A stretch of DNA of 64,000 nucleotides from Hyphomicrobium_A sp963776675. Lineage in GTDB: Bacteria; Pseudomonadota; Alphaproteobacteria; Rhizobiales; Hyphomicrobiaceae. Position 1 is the first letter of the stretch; every line of letters begins with the position of its first letter. The stretch covers positions 1-64,000 of the forward strand of contig CAVZNR010000052.1 of assembly GCA_963776675.1 (NCBI GenBank), given 5' to 3'. The notes below the pieces were generated by a model. That model was not told the origin of the DNA and did not search any database. It was given only the letters and a program-made list of their open reading frames with translations. Of this stretch, positions 1 to 8,723 are shown piece by piece. Both the position numbers and the translations under genes were made by a program.

Positions 1-325
1 GGGCCACCAGCAGACGCGAGCAACGGCTGCCCTGCCTGCCAGACGATCGGCGCAAGATCCCAGAAGCGGAAGTCGGCCCTCCCGTCATGGGGGACGCGGA
101 AACCGTCGCCAGTCACGTCAGCTGTTTGGGGGAAACCAGTCAAAGTCGCTGATGGGTTGGCGCGCGCCAATGATCCATAGCGGATTTACCATTCGAGATG
201 GAACAAGTCGAAAACGCGATGCGGAGAAGTCCGGATGCCGGGGCTGGAAACGGCCTTAGTTCTGCCAATAGGTCGTGCGTTGAGTAGCAAAAGGGGGTGA
301 ACCTCGGGGGGATAAGGTAATTGCC
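1..325. other. No confident gene; possible gene tail
   Basis: No recognisable gene lies here. On the plus strand one frame is open from base 3 to a TGA at 150-152 and could be the last 49 codons of a gene that starts outside the window. It shows no family features. The rest, up to the SxtJ-like gene, should contain the promoter of the glycan-modification cassette, but I see no convincing promoter or terminator. Confidence 0.3.
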
Positions 326-745
326 ATGCCCGGCAATTTTCATGAAAGTTTTGCAACGGGAAAAGTTAAGCCACCTTCCGAGCGCTCTACGGGTTTGGTG
401 TTCCCAGGCGTAGCTCTCGTGCTAGCCATTCTCTGGCATCACCATCCAGTGGCGCCGTGGTGGGCCCTCGCCGCGGCCGGTGCGTTGTCAGTCATCAGCC
501 TCCTCGCGCCGCGCCTTCTGAAACCGCTCAACATCCTCTGGTTCAAGTTCGGGCTCCTGCTGCACCGGATAGTCAACCCCCTGGTGATGTTCGCGCTCTT
601 TATCTTCGTCTTCGTGCCGGCAGGCTTCCTGGTTCGCATCTGGAGCGACCCGTTGAGGCTGCGGCGCAATCGGGAAGCGGCAAGCTATTGGATTGAGCGC
701 GAGACCGCCGGGCCCGCTACTGGTTCCATGAAGAACCAGTTCTGA
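326..745 (+). CDS. SxtJ-like membrane protein
   Basis: This 139-residue protein belongs to the SxtJ-like small membrane proteins. It has two or three hydrophobic segments (about residues 22-38, 46-62 and 81-103), a central PRLLKPLN turn and the family's C-terminal pattern: a basic DPLRLRR stretch, SYW, and a terminal SMKNQF. Family members usually sit beside a DUF5989 peptide and a NodU/CmcH-type carbamoyltransferase, as here. The biochemical role is unknown. From its neighbours it is probably an inner-membrane partner for carbamoylation of a surface or secreted glycan. The ATG at 326 is used; a His-Glu-Ser-Phe start a few residues later would also fit the family. Confidence 0.75.
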   Translation: MPGNFHESFATGKVKPPSERSTGLVFPGVALVLAILWHHHPVAPWWALAAAGALSVISLLAPRLLKPLNILWFKFGLLLHRIVNPLVMFALFIFVFVPAGFLVRIWSDPLRLRRNREAASYWIERETAGPATGSMKNQF

Positions 746-788
746 GTGTGAGGTCGTGCCGGAAGCTAGTTTAGTCAGGAGTGTTTGT

Positions 789-942
789 ATGGTCGCACTG
801 GCCCGTGAATTCATTGCCTACATGTCGGCACGCAAGAAATGGTGGCTGGCGCCGATAATTGATCGTGCTTCTGGTCTTCGGCGGCCTGTTGATCCTGGCG
901 CAGGGATCGGCCGTGGCGCCCTTCATCTACACGGTCTTCTAA
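789..942 (+). CDS. DUF5989 family small membrane protein, frameshifted
   Basis: An AGGAG lies 8 bases before the ATG. The first 24 codons read MVALAREFIAYMSARKKWWL followed by APII, the usual start of the roughly 50-residue DUF5989 family. The frame then breaks at the G at 861. If that base is skipped, translation continues through a hydrophobic segment and ends in AQGSAVAPFIYTVF with a TAA at 940-942, the standard family ending. The gene is therefore a single-membrane-pass peptide with one extra base. The shift is either a sequencing error or a very recent mutation. The family has no known function; it sits between SxtJ-like and carbamoyltransferase genes. Confidence 0.7.
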
Positions 943-982
943 AGCGCCAGGCAGACTTCGATAAACGGACCGCCGAGGATCC

Positions 983-2821
983 ATGCGCCTTTTGGGCATA
1001 TCGGCCTTCTATCACGACAGCGCTGCCGCCTTGGTCGAGGACGGCCGCGTCGTTGCTGCCGCACAGGAGGAGCGCTTCACCCGCAAGAAGCATGACCCTG
1101 GCTTTCCCGCCGAGGCGATCCGCTACTGCCTGCACGCGGGCGGCGTGGATCTCGACGGTGTCGATCATGTGGTGTTCTTCGAAAAGCCGCTCATCAAGTT
1201 CGAGCGATTGATCGAGACCTACCTCGCCAATGCGCCGAAGGGCTTTCCTTCATTCCGCATGGCGATACCAGTGTGGATCAAGGAGAAGCTTCTCCAAAAG
1301 CCGAACCTCGAAAAAGCGCTGAAAGAATACGCGCCGAGTGGCAAGGTCGAGGACAAGATTCTCTTCGCCGAACATCATCAGAGTCACGCCGCATCGGCCT
1401 TCTTCCCTTCGCCGTTTGCGGAGGCCGTCGTGCTCACCATGGACGGCGTGGGTGAATGGACCACGGCGTCGGTCGCTATCGGTCGCGGAAACTCGCTCGA
1501 GGCCGTTCGCGAGATTATGTGGCCGCACAGCGTCGGCCTGCTCTACTCCGCGTTCACCTACTACACCGGCTTCAAGGTCAACTCGGGCGAGTACAAGGTT
1601 ATGGGCCTTGCGCCCTACGGTGAGCCCAAGTACGCGGACCTGATCCTCGACAACATCGTCGACCTCAAACCTGACGGTTCGTTCTGGCTCGACCAGAGCT
1701 ACTTCAACTATGCGACCGGCCTCACCATGACGTCGCGCAAGTTCCACGATCTCTTCGGTGCGCCGCCGCGCGATCCCGAGAGCCCGCTCACGCAGCATCA
1801 TATGGACCTCGCCGCCTCAGTGCAGGCAGTTACCGACGAGGTCATGCTGCGAATCACGCGCGATCTGGCGCGCACGTATCGGATCGACAACTTGTGCCTT
1901 GCCGGAGGCGTTGCACTGAACTGCGTCGCCAACGGCAAGGTGCTGCGCGACGGTGCCTTCAAGAACATCTGGATCCAGCCGGCGGCAGGCGATGCGGGCG
2001 GATCGGTCGGCGCGGCGCTCGCCGCGTACCACCAGCACCTGGGGAAGCCGCGTAAGCTGAACGGCGCGCTCGACGCCATGCAGGGCGCGTATCTCGGACC
2101 TGAATTTTCTCAAGACGAGGTCGAAAGGCGGCTGGCCGCTGCGGGGGCCGAGTTCACCACCATACCCGATGACGCGGAGCTTTATCAGCGCACGTGCGAT
2201 GCCCTCGAAGCGGGCCATGCTGTCGGTTGGTTTCAAGGTCGGATGGAGTTTGGACCCCGCGCGCTTGGCGGCCGATCGATCCTAGGCGATCCGCGTAACC
2301 CTGCGATGCAGAAGACCCTCAATCTCAAGGTCAAATACCGCGAAAGTTTCCGGCCCTTCGCCCCTTCGGTCCTGCGCGAGGACGTTGCAGACTATTTCGA
2401 GATCGATACCGACAGTCCCTACATGCTGCAAGTCGCGGAGGTAAAGCAGGATCGGCGGCGCGGCATGACGGCGGACGAGGAGGGTCTCTTCGGTATCGAC
2501 AAGCTCAATGTCGTTCGCTCCGATATCCCGGCCGTCACCCACGTCGATTACTCTGCGCGCATCCAGACGGTGCACTCAGAGACCAATCCGCGCTATCACG
2601 CGCTTCTTTCAGCCTTCAAGCAGCGTACGGGATGCTCCGTCCTTGTGAACACAAGCTTCAATGTTCGCGGTGAGCCCATCGTCTGCACCCCCGAGGATGC
2701 ATTTCGCTGCTTCATGGGCACGGGAATGGAAACTCTCGTCGTTGGTAATTCTGTTCTCGACAAGTCCAAGCAAACCCAAAGACATGACGAGGAATACCGG
2801 CATTCCGTTCCGACCGACTAG
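983..2821 (+). CDS. Carbamoyltransferase (NodU/CmcH/TobZ family)
   Basis: This 612-residue protein has the length and layout of O-carbamoyltransferases, which transfer a carbamoyl group from carbamoyl phosphate, via carbamoyl adenylate, to a hydroxyl of a sugar or antibiotic. The N-terminal Kae1-like half begins RLLGISAFYHDSAAALVEDG and contains the HHQSHAASAFFPSPF histidine motif (about residues 132-146), VLTMDGVGEW and GGVALNCVANG. The C-terminal carbamoyl-adenylate domain carries EFGPRALGGRSILGDPR (about 424-440) and a late VNTSFNVRGEPIV segment. The acceptor cannot be deduced. The neighbours (SxtJ-like, DUF5989, SGNH hydrolase) suggest a surface polysaccharide rather than a Nod factor. 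Confidence 0.9.
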   Translation: MRLLGISAFYHDSAAALVEDGRVVAAAQEERFTRKKHDPGFPAEAIRYCLHAGGVDLDGVDHVVFFEKPLIKFERLIETYLANAPKGFPSFRMAIPVWIKEKLLQKPNLEKALKEYAPSGKVEDKILFAEHHQSHAASAFFPSPFAEAVVLTMDGVGEWTTASVAIGRGNSLEAVREIMWPHSVGLLYSAFTYYTGFKVNSGEYKVMGLAPYGEPKYADLILDNIVDLKPDGSFWLDQSYFNYATGLTMTSRKFHDLFGAPPRDPESPLTQHHMDLAASVQAVTDEVMLRITRDLARTYRIDNLCLAGGVALNCVANGKVLRDGAFKNIWIQPAAGDAGGSVGAALAAYHQHLGKPRKLNGALDAMQGAYLGPEFSQDEVERRLAAAGAEFTTIPDDAELYQRTCDALEAGHAVGWFQGRMEFGPRALGGRSILGDPRNPAMQKTLNLKVKYRESFRPFAPSVLREDVADYFEIDTDSPYMLQVAEVKQDRRRGMTADEEGLFGIDKLNVVRSDIPAVTHVDYSARIQTVHSETNPRYHALLSAFKQRTGCSVLVNTSFNVRGEPIVCTPEDAFRCFMGTGMETLVVGNSVLDKSKQTQRHDEEYRHSVPTD

Positions 2822-2830
2822 CTGCAATCG

Positions 2831-4099
2831 ATGGATGATCGCATGAATGTGCACGTTCCAGGCGGTCAGCCGACCGCCGCTGCTGAGGTCCGTATCGAGC
2901 GCCTTATCTGGGGCGCCGCATCCGTCATTCTCGCCTTCGCATCCATCGCCTTGTTGGTGAATTTGGCTCAGACAACGCTTCTCCTTGGCAACATGGAAGC
3001 GGACACATTAGAGCGCGACCTCCTCGTCGAGCTGCGAAATTACCAGTTGCTCTGGTTTGTTCTCGCCCTCGCTGCATGCCTTCTTTCGCTATTTCGCCGC
3101 CTAGCCTGGCTCGTCGTCGCCCTAATGTGCATCCTCACCATCGAGCTCATGGCGCACTCGCTGCACAGCTACGTTACCGGGGAGCCGTTCAAGCCGATTC
3201 CTCCCCGGACCCTCAGCCTATTTACCCCGCATCCTTTGCTGCAAGGGATTCCCAGGCCGGGGGAGTATGGGTTGAGGGTGCACACGGACAATCATCTGCG
3301 GCGCACGATCAACATCGATAAAGTGCCGGATCCAAAGGTGATTGCAGTCTACGGCGGATCGACGGCCTACGACGAAGGAATAGAGGATGACACCGAGACT
3401 TGGACATCCCGGCTTTCTGAGCTGTTGGGTCCCGAATATGCCGTTGAAAATCATGGAGTGCCCGGCTACTCGACCGTCGAACACCTCATCCAAACCTTGT
3501 TTGATTTTCGCGACGGAGGTCAGAAATGCGCCGTGTTTTACGTGGGGTGGAACGATCTCAGAAATAACAACAAAGCCGATCTCAAACCGGACTATTCAGG
3601 TTTTCATCTTCTGGCGCAGCGCGATAACCTGGGGCTGACAACACCCTCCACGCTTCTTGCGAGGCGGTCCGCCCTGTTCTCGATTCTGCAGCACGTGGGG
3701 CAAACCGGGATAGATCTCAAGGGCGAGATAAGCCACGAATACGATCAGCGCCTCTCAAACATCTACAAGCAGAACATCGCATTGATCGCTATGATTGCGC
3801 AGCATTTCGGCGTCAAGGCGATATTCGTTCCTCAGGTTCTCAACTACGCTCAGCTCACTGCGGCCGAGCCTTATGGGTGGATGCCCTTCATCGAGGATCG
3901 GGACGCAAAGAAATTGATGGGGATGATGAACGCGGATTTGGCGGACGCCGCCGAGAAAGCGGGGTCGCCCTTCCTGCAGGAGGTTTTGCAGGTGCCGTGG
4001 ACGGACGCAGATTTCGTCGACAACGGCCACTTCAACCCCCAAGGCGGCCAAAAGTTCGCGAGTGCAATCAAGGATCGGGTCGCAGCCGAGTGCCGCTGA
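2831..4099 (+). CDS. Membrane-anchored SGNH/GDSL-type hydrolase
   Basis: The gene starts 9 bases after the carbamoyltransferase, so the two are probably co-transcribed. About 100 N-terminal residues hold three hydrophobic segments (about 20-50, 75-92 and 94-110). They are followed by an extracytoplasmic domain with SGNH landmarks: YGGSTAYDEG with the candidate nucleophilic Ser, YVGWNDLRNN as the Gly/Asn block, and DNGHFNPQGG carrying the Asp-x-x-His pair near the C-terminus. Such proteins are esterases or acyltransferases acting on glycans. Here it may deacylate or acylate the polymer that the neighbouring enzyme carbamoylates. An alternative ATG lies at 2843. Confidence 0.8.
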   Translation: MDDRMNVHVPGGQPTAAAEVRIERLIWGAASVILAFASIALLVNLAQTTLLLGNMEADTLERDLLVELRNYQLLWFVLALAACLLSLFRRLAWLVVALMCILTIELMAHSLHSYVTGEPFKPIPPRTLSLFTPHPLLQGIPRPGEYGLRVHTDNHLRRTINIDKVPDPKVIAVYGGSTAYDEGIEDDTETWTSRLSELLGPEYAVENHGVPGYSTVEHLIQTLFDFRDGGQKCAVFYVGWNDLRNNNKADLKPDYSGFHLLAQRDNLGLTTPSTLLARRSALFSILQHVGQTGIDLKGEISHEYDQRLSNIYKQNIALIAMIAQHFGVKAIFVPQVLNYAQLTAAEPYGWMPFIEDRDAKKLMGMMNADLADAAEKAGSPFLQEVLQVPWTDADFVDNGHFNPQGGQKFASAIKDRVAAECR

Positions 4100-4240
4100 C
4101 AGAACGAGCGCTTTTGATGGATGGAGCGATGGCGCCCACCGGAGGAGAAGGCGAAGTTGCGCACCTTTGCGCCAATGTTCCCTTTGGTCCGCAAACGGAC
4201 ACCAGGTGTTCACTGCCGGGCGGTTAAGGGTTTCACAGCT

Positions 4241-4947
4241 CTAGGCGGTGGCTTCCAGCGCACTCAACAGCGCGCTCTCGATGACGCGGCGGCCGTCCGA
4301 GCCACCGAGCGCCAGCTCGAACAGGCGCTCGGGGTGCGGCATCAGGCCGAGGATGCGCCCCGTCTCGTCGCAGATGCCGGCGATGTTGCGCTGGGCGCCG
4401 TTGGGATTGGCGGCGTCCGTTACCTCGCCGGCCTCGTCGCAGTAGCGCAGCACGACGCGGTCTTCCTCTTCGAGCCGGTCGAGCGTCTCCGCATCGGCGA
4501 AATAGTTGCCTTCGGCATGCGCCACGGGGAGCCGGATCACCTGGTCCTTGCGGTAGCACTTGGTGAAGACCGTTTTGTCGTTGTCGACCTTGAGCCACAC
4601 GTCGCGGCAGATGAACCGGAGCGAGGCGTTGCGCATCAGCACGCCCGGCAGCAGGCCGGACTCGCACAGAACCTGGAAGCCGTTGCAGATGCCGAGCACC
4701 GGCGTGCCGGCTTTGGCCTTGGCGACGACGTCGCGCATGATGGGCGAGTGCGCGGCCATGGCGCCGCAGCGCAGGTAGTCGCCGTAGGAGAAGCCGCCGG
4801 GCAGCACGATGAGGTCGGAGGCGGGAACGACTGGCATCGCCGTGCCACACCATCTTGACAGGAAAGCCCGTCACGGCTCTCGAGCGCGACCTTGATGTCG
4901 CGGTCGCAGTTGGAGCCGGGGAAGACGATGACGGAGGCGCGCAGCAT
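4241..4947 (-). CDS. purQ: PurQ, formylglycinamidine synthase glutaminase subunit, frameshifted
   Basis: PurQ supplies ammonia from glutamine to PurL in step 4 of purine synthesis. The N-terminus MLRASVIVFPGSNCDRDIKV and the large C-terminal part are typical: LIVLPGGFSYGDYLR, nucleophile GICNGFQVL, LPVAHAEGNYFA and the catalytic LMPHPERL. Between them, at about 4874-4878 and 4831-4837, the frame shifts twice, passing through a short stretch reading FPVKMVWHGDA in a third frame. The 707-base span is not a multiple of three. If the sequence is right, the gene encodes only an inactive stub or a 198-residue product from an internal ATG at 4837. Error is more likely, because purQ is normally essential for prototrophy. 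PurS lies upstream. Confidence 0.88.
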
Positions 4948-4956
4948 GGGTTGTCT

Positions 4957-5391
4957 CTAACGATGATGCCTTCGGTTATCACGGACCGGGCGCCAGCGGC
5001 GAGCGCGATCCCGTTTCTTGCGCTCGACCTCGGCGCGCGAGGCGTCGGTGAGCGCTTTGTCGCTCGCCTTCATATCGTCCACAAGGGCGGCGAACTGCGC
5101 TTGATCGCCATAGCCGCACGCCTTGCTGTCGGCGGTCCAGACGCCCGTCACCTGTTTGCGCGAGGTGCGGATGGCGACGGCCGGATAGGCCGGGTGCCAG
5201 CGCGTGGTGAAGAAGAACTCGACGCGCCATTTCTCCGGCAGCGCCTGCGTGACCTTGTCGAAGCCGCCCTCCTGGCTGGCTTGCGCACTCGGGAGCGCCA
5301 GCGCTGCAGTCTTGAGGCCGTCGAAGCCGGTCGCGCATTCAATGGTCGGCGGGCTCGTCGCTTGCGCCATGGCGGCCGCCGGAACCATCAC
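4957..5391 (-). CDS. Exported hypothetical protein between purS and purQ
   Basis: A protein of about 144 residues with an N-terminal hydrophobic stretch ending MVPAAAMAQA, which looks like a Sec signal with an AxA cleavage site. The mature part has paired cysteines (ECATGF and KACGYG) and no family I recognise. The in-frame start is only a GTG at 5391, inside the signal. An ATG 27-30 bases further upstream is in another frame and would yield a normal signal (MPAR, then TAAWLAGV) if one base were missing in the GC run near 5412. It lies between purS and purQ on the same strand, so it rides in the purine operon without an obvious purine role. Confidence 0.5.
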   Translation of the reverse strand: MMVPAAAMAQATSPPTIECATGFDGLKTAALALPSAQASQEGGFDKVTQALPEKWRVEFFFTTRWHPAYPAVAIRTSRKQVTGVWTADSKACGYGDQAQFAALVDDMKASDKALTDASRAEVERKKRDRARRWRPVRDNRRHHR

Positions 5392-5427
5392 ACCGGCCAG
5401 CCATGCCGCCGTGCGCGTGCCGGCATC

Positions 5428-5670
5428 TCAGGACGACAGCTCATACGAGTAGTTCTCGATCACGGTGTTGGCGAGCAGGTCCTTGCACATGCGCTCCACC
5501 GTCTCGCGGGCTTTTTCCTCGCTCGTCTCATCGAGCTTCACCTCGATGTACTTGCCCTGGCGCACATCCGCCACGCCGTCGATGCCGAGCGCGCCGAGTG
5601 CGTGCTCGATGGCCTTGCCCTGCGGGTCGAGCACGCCAGGCTTCAAGGTGATGCGGATGCGGGCTTTCAT
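5428..5670 (-). CDS. purS: PurS, formylglycinamidine synthase subunit
   Basis: PurS is the small bridging subunit of the three-part PurS-PurQ-PurL enzyme. The 80-residue length, the MKARIRITLKPGVLDPQGKA start, the GVADVRQGKYIEV middle and the VIENYSYEL ending are all typical. I place the start at the second of two adjacent ATGs (5670) because GGAG lies 5 bases before it; the ATG at 5673 would be only 2 bases away. The gene is transcribed after purC. An exported protein of unknown role separates it from purQ. Confidence 0.92.
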   Translation of the reverse strand: MKARIRITLKPGVLDPQGKAIEHALGALGIDGVADVRQGKYIEVKLDETSEEKARETVERMCKDLLANTVIENYSYELSS

Positions 5671-5740
5671 CATGGCTCCGGGCAATAGGCAGTGCAGCAG
5701 TCGGCAGTTCGCTACGCCTGCCTACCGCCTATGCCGCATG

Positions 5741-6535
5741 TCAGTTCGGCTTGCCGTTGGCGGCCGGATTGGAGGCGACGAGCACCGGCCCGATGCCTTT
5801 CGGCGGGCGGTTGCCGGAGAACACGCCGAGGCGGCGCGCCACCTCCTGATAGGCCTCGAGCAAGCCACCGAGGTCGCGGCGGAAGCGGTCCTTGTCGAGC
5901 TTGTCGGAGGTCGCGATGTCCCACAGACGGCAGCAGTCGGGGCTGATCTCGTCGGCGAGCACGATGCGCATCTGCTCGTTGTCCCACAGGCGGCCGAACT
6001 CGACCTTGAAGTCGACGAGACGGATGCCGATGCCGAGAAAGAGGCCAACGAGGAAGTCGTTGATCCGCAGTGCGAGCTGCATCACCTCGTCGATCTCTTG
6101 CGGCGTGGCCCAGCCGAACGCGGTGATGTGCTCTTCCGACACCATCGGATCGTTGAGCGCATCGTCCTTGTAGTAGAACTCGATGATGGAGCGCGGCAGC
6201 TGCATGCCCTCTTCCAGCCCGAGCCGCGTCGCCAGCGAGCCCGCGGCAACGTTGCGCACGACGACCTCGAGCGGAATGATCTCCACTTCGCGGATCAACT
6301 GCTCGCGCATGTTGAGGCGCTTGATGAAGTGCGTGGGCACGCTGATCTCGCCGAGACGCATGAAGATGTATTCGGAGATGCGGTTGTTGAGGACGCCCTT
6401 GCCCTCGATCAGCGCATGCTTCTTGGCGTTGAACGCGGTCGCGTCATCCTTGAAATGTTGGATGAGCGTGCCGGGCTCAGGTCCTTCGTAAAGCACCTTG
6501 GCCTTGCCCTCGTAGATGCGCCGCCGCTTGTTCAT
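5741..6535 (-). CDS. purC: PurC, SAICAR synthase
   Basis: Phosphoribosylaminoimidazole-succinocarboxamide synthase joins CAIR to aspartate using ATP in purine synthesis. The protein starts MNKRRRIYEGKAKVLYEG, the nucleotide-binding entry of the family, and contains EVVVRNVAAGSLATR, DPMVSEEHI and LVDFKVEFGR with the LADEISPDCCRLWD signature. At 264 residues it matches bacterial PurC. The frame stays open upstream to 6676, but those residues are not PurC-like, so the ATG at 6535 is chosen. It heads the minus-strand run purC-purS-exported protein-purQ. Confidence 0.95.
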   Translation of the reverse strand: MNKRRRIYEGKAKVLYEGPEPGTLIQHFKDDATAFNAKKHALIEGKGVLNNRISEYIFMRLGEISVPTHFIKRLNMREQLIREVEIIPLEVVVRNVAAGSLATRLGLEEGMQLPRSIIEFYYKDDALNDPMVSEEHITAFGWATPQEIDEVMQLALRINDFLVGLFLGIGIRLVDFKVEFGRLWDNEQMRIVLADEISPDCCRLWDIATSDKLDKDRFRRDLGGLLEAYQEVARRLGVFSGNRPPKGIGPVLVASNPAANGKPN

Positions 6536-6866
6536 TGAGCCTTGGTCCTTTGCCTTTAGAGTTCTAAGAGTTCTGCGAGGAGGACAACGACACAGGTAAG
6601 AGCCAAGCCTTTGAAAACATGGCATGTTCTTATCTGGATACGGCGTCGTAGGGGATCGGCTCGCTTGGTCGGACATTAGCCGAACCGGGGCTTGGAAACA
6701 ATCTTAAGGATCGGAAAGGACGCCGCGCCGCCGAGGCCTGAGACAGGTCATTGATCCGGGCTCGGGCCCGGGCTATGGCTGCCCCAACCGCCGCCTTTTG
6801 GCGCCTCGTAGCTGCAACCTGGAGCCCCCTCTGAGGGGCCCGCCAGATCCCCCGGTGGAGAGCTAA
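6536..6866. other. Divergent intergenic region, purC / zeta inhibitor
   Basis: These 331 bases separate the divergent purC and zeta-inhibitor genes, so promoters for both must lie here. The stretch is GC-rich apart from a short AT-richer block near 6545-6575. A GGAG about 7 bases before 6867 serves the zeta gene. No RNA gene, riboswitch or convincing operator was seen; in particular no PurR-like palindrome was recognised. Confidence 0.4.
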
Positions 6867-7190
6867 ATGACCACGTTTGATGACCGCGAGCAGGCGTTCG
6901 AGAAGAAATTCGCGCACGATCAGGACCTTAAGTTCCGCGCCGAATCCCGGCGCAACAAGCTCCTGGCGGAATGGGCCGCCGCCAAGCTCGGTATCATGGG
7001 CGCCGCGCTTGAGGATTATGTGAAGGCGGTCCGCCGCGCCGACCTCGAGGAAAAGGGCGACGACGACGTTTTTCGCAAGATTCGCAAGGACTTCGACGAC
7101 GGCGGGGTCACCATTCCGGATGCCGAGATCCGCGCCGTTATGGGCGAGTTCCTGGCCAAGGCGGTGGCCGAGATCGAGGCCGGGAAGTAA
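6867..7190 (+). CDS. F1Fo-ATPase inhibitor zeta (DUF1476)
   Basis: The 107-residue, highly charged helical protein is a DUF1476 member. In alphaproteobacteria this is the zeta subunit, which inserts its N-terminus into the F1 catalytic head and blocks ATP hydrolysis. It begins MTTFDDREQAFEKKFAHDQD, the conserved inhibitory start, and continues with LKFRAESRRNKLLAEWAA, as in the family. It is full length and stands alone, divergent from purC, as is usual because it is generally not in the atp operon. Confidence 0.92.
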   Translation: MTTFDDREQAFEKKFAHDQDLKFRAESRRNKLLAEWAAAKLGIMGAALEDYVKAVRRADLEEKGDDDVFRKIRKDFDDGGVTIPDAEIRAVMGEFLAKAVAEIEAGK

Positions 7191-7204
7191 CGGCCCCTTC
7201 GCCG

Positions 7205-7789
7205 TCAGGCCTTAAGGCCTGCCAGGAAGCGGCCGAATCTCAGCACCCCATCCGGCCAGGGGCCATGCCCGGATTCGGCGTTGATGTGGCCGGCAGGACC
7301 CACCTCCACGAGCTCCGATCCCCAGCCGGCGGCGAAGTGCCGCGCGCGCTCGAGCCGGCAATAGGGGTCGTCGGCGGAGGCGATCAGCATCGAGGGGAAG
7401 GGCAGGCGCTCGCGCGGCACCGGGAGTGAAGCCGAGGCCCGGTTCGGGCCAGGCGAGTCCCGTCTGCCGGCGGCCATGATGCCCGCATTCTCGACATCGG
7501 CGGGAGCCACGAGAAAAGCGCCTGCAATAGCGCCATGCGGCAGCTTCAGGCCGGCATGCGCAGTGGCAATAGCGCCAAGGCTGTGCGCCACGAGCACGAC
7601 CGGGCGCGCGCTGGCCGTCACCGCGGTGATAACCGCGCCTACCCATTGATCCTTGTCGGACCCCACCCAATCGTCAAGCGTGATTCGCCGCGCCGTCGTC
7701 AGGTTGCGCTCCCACCGCGACTGCCAGTGCTCCGGCGTCGATCCCTGCCAGCCCGGCACCATGACAATGTCGACGTCGGAGGTGCGCAT
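7205..7789 (-). CDS. RBBP9/YdeN family alpha/beta hydrolase
   Basis: A 194-residue single-domain hydrolase of the RBBP9/YdeN group. VPGWQGSTPEHWQSRWE near the N-terminus is the family entry. VAHSLGAIA (about residue 73) is the nucleophile elbow. ASADDPYC supplies the acid and AGHINAESGHGPWPDG the catalytic His near the end. The group are small serine hydrolases with mostly unknown substrates. The start is the ATG at 7789; the open frame runs further upstream but loses similarity. It converges with the zeta-inhibitor gene, 14 bases between stops. Confidence 0.85.
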   Translation of the reverse strand: MRTSDVDIVMVPGWQGSTPEHWQSRWERNLTTARRITLDDWVGSDKDQWVGAVITAVTASARPVVLVAHSLGAIATAHAGLKLPHGAIAGAFLVAPADVENAGIMAAGRRDSPGPNRASASLPVPRERLPFPSMLIASADDPYCRLERARHFAAGWGSELVEVGPAGHINAESGHGPWPDGVLRFGRFLAGLKA

Positions 7790-7938
7790 CGCGAGGGGTG
7801 ATTCGATCCGGCAAGGCTGAACGGTGGACGGCGTGGCGCACTGACGGAAGAGTGAGGCACACCGCGGCGGCTCAAGTATACTGCCACGGTGATTCGTATG
7901 CCGAAAGGCGCGTCGCAGCCAGCAGGGGGAGCTGAGGT

Positions 7939-8721
7939 ATGCGAATCTTCGCAAAGCGTCGCGTCGCGATCGGCGGTATGGCCGCCGCACTCGTTGTCGT
8001 CGGAGCGGGCCTGGCATCGGCCGACGGACCGCGGCCCTACGTGGTCGGTGCAACCGATCTGCAAGGCCAGACCGACTGGACCGGCTTCTACATCGGCGGC
8101 AAGCTGGGTGGCGCCTGGAGCGACATCGGCTGGAACCAGGACGCGAACGTGTTCACCAACGGCGGTGCCGTTCCCTTCGGAACCGAGGTGAGCTTCGGAC
8201 CGAGCGGCTTTGGTGGCGGCATCATCGGCGGTGGCAACGCCCAGGTCGGACACTGGGTGTTCGGCATCGAGCTGTCCTACTCGGGCATCGATCTCTCCGA
8301 GTCGATAACGAGCCCCTTCTTTCCCGCGACCGATACCTTCACTAGCAAGATCGATTGGCTCGGTACGGTTGAAGGCCGCATCGGCTACTCGTGGTCCCAC
8401 TGGCTGCTTTTCGGCAAGGGCGGCTGGGCGGGCAGCAACGCCAGCCTCACCCTCGTCAACAGCGCCACCGGCGTGACCTCAAGCACGGACGAGTTCGTCG
8501 ACGGCTACACGCTCGGCGGCGGCCTGGAGTTCATCACTCACTCGAACATCGTGCTCGGCGTCGAGTACGACTACACGAACCTCAATTTGAGCACGGCGGC
8601 CTCATGTCCGCTGTGCCCGATCGGCATCGTCAATGGAGGCGCGCCGCAGGCGATTTCCGGCAACGCCCAGATCAACGCGGTGATGGCGCGCGCCAGCTAC
8701 CTGTTCATGCCTGAGGACTGA
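7939..8721 (+). CDS. Outer-membrane beta-barrel protein, Omp25-like (first of pair)
   Basis: A 260-residue exported protein with a Sec signal (about residues 1-28, ending LASADG) and a single eight-stranded-type barrel of the opacity/Omp25 porin group found in Rhizobiales. Typical features are WTGFYIGGKLGGAWSDIGWN after the signal, alternating hydrophobic strands, WLGTVEGRIGYSWSHWLLFGKGGWA in the middle, and a terminal strand NAVMARASYLF. A GAGG precedes the ATG. Two cysteines (ASCPLCPIG) sit in a late loop. Its paralogue starts 2 bases downstream. The function is probably structural; transport is not demonstrated. Confidence 0.85.
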   Translation: MRIFAKRRVAIGGMAAALVVVGAGLASADGPRPYVVGATDLQGQTDWTGFYIGGKLGGAWSDIGWNQDANVFTNGGAVPFGTEVSFGPSGFGGGIIGGGNAQVGHWVFGIELSYSGIDLSESITSPFFPATDTFTSKIDWLGTVEGRIGYSWSHWLLFGKGGWAGSNASLTLVNSATGVTSSTDEFVDGYTLGGGLEFITHSNIVLGVEYDYTNLNLSTAASCPLCPIGIVNGGAPQAISGNAQINAVMARASYLFMPED

Positions 8722-8723
8722 CG

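Noticed and set aside
140..343. Small minus-strand gene at the window start
   Set aside because: Frame of 67 codons overlapping the SxtJ-like start, with no recognisable features.
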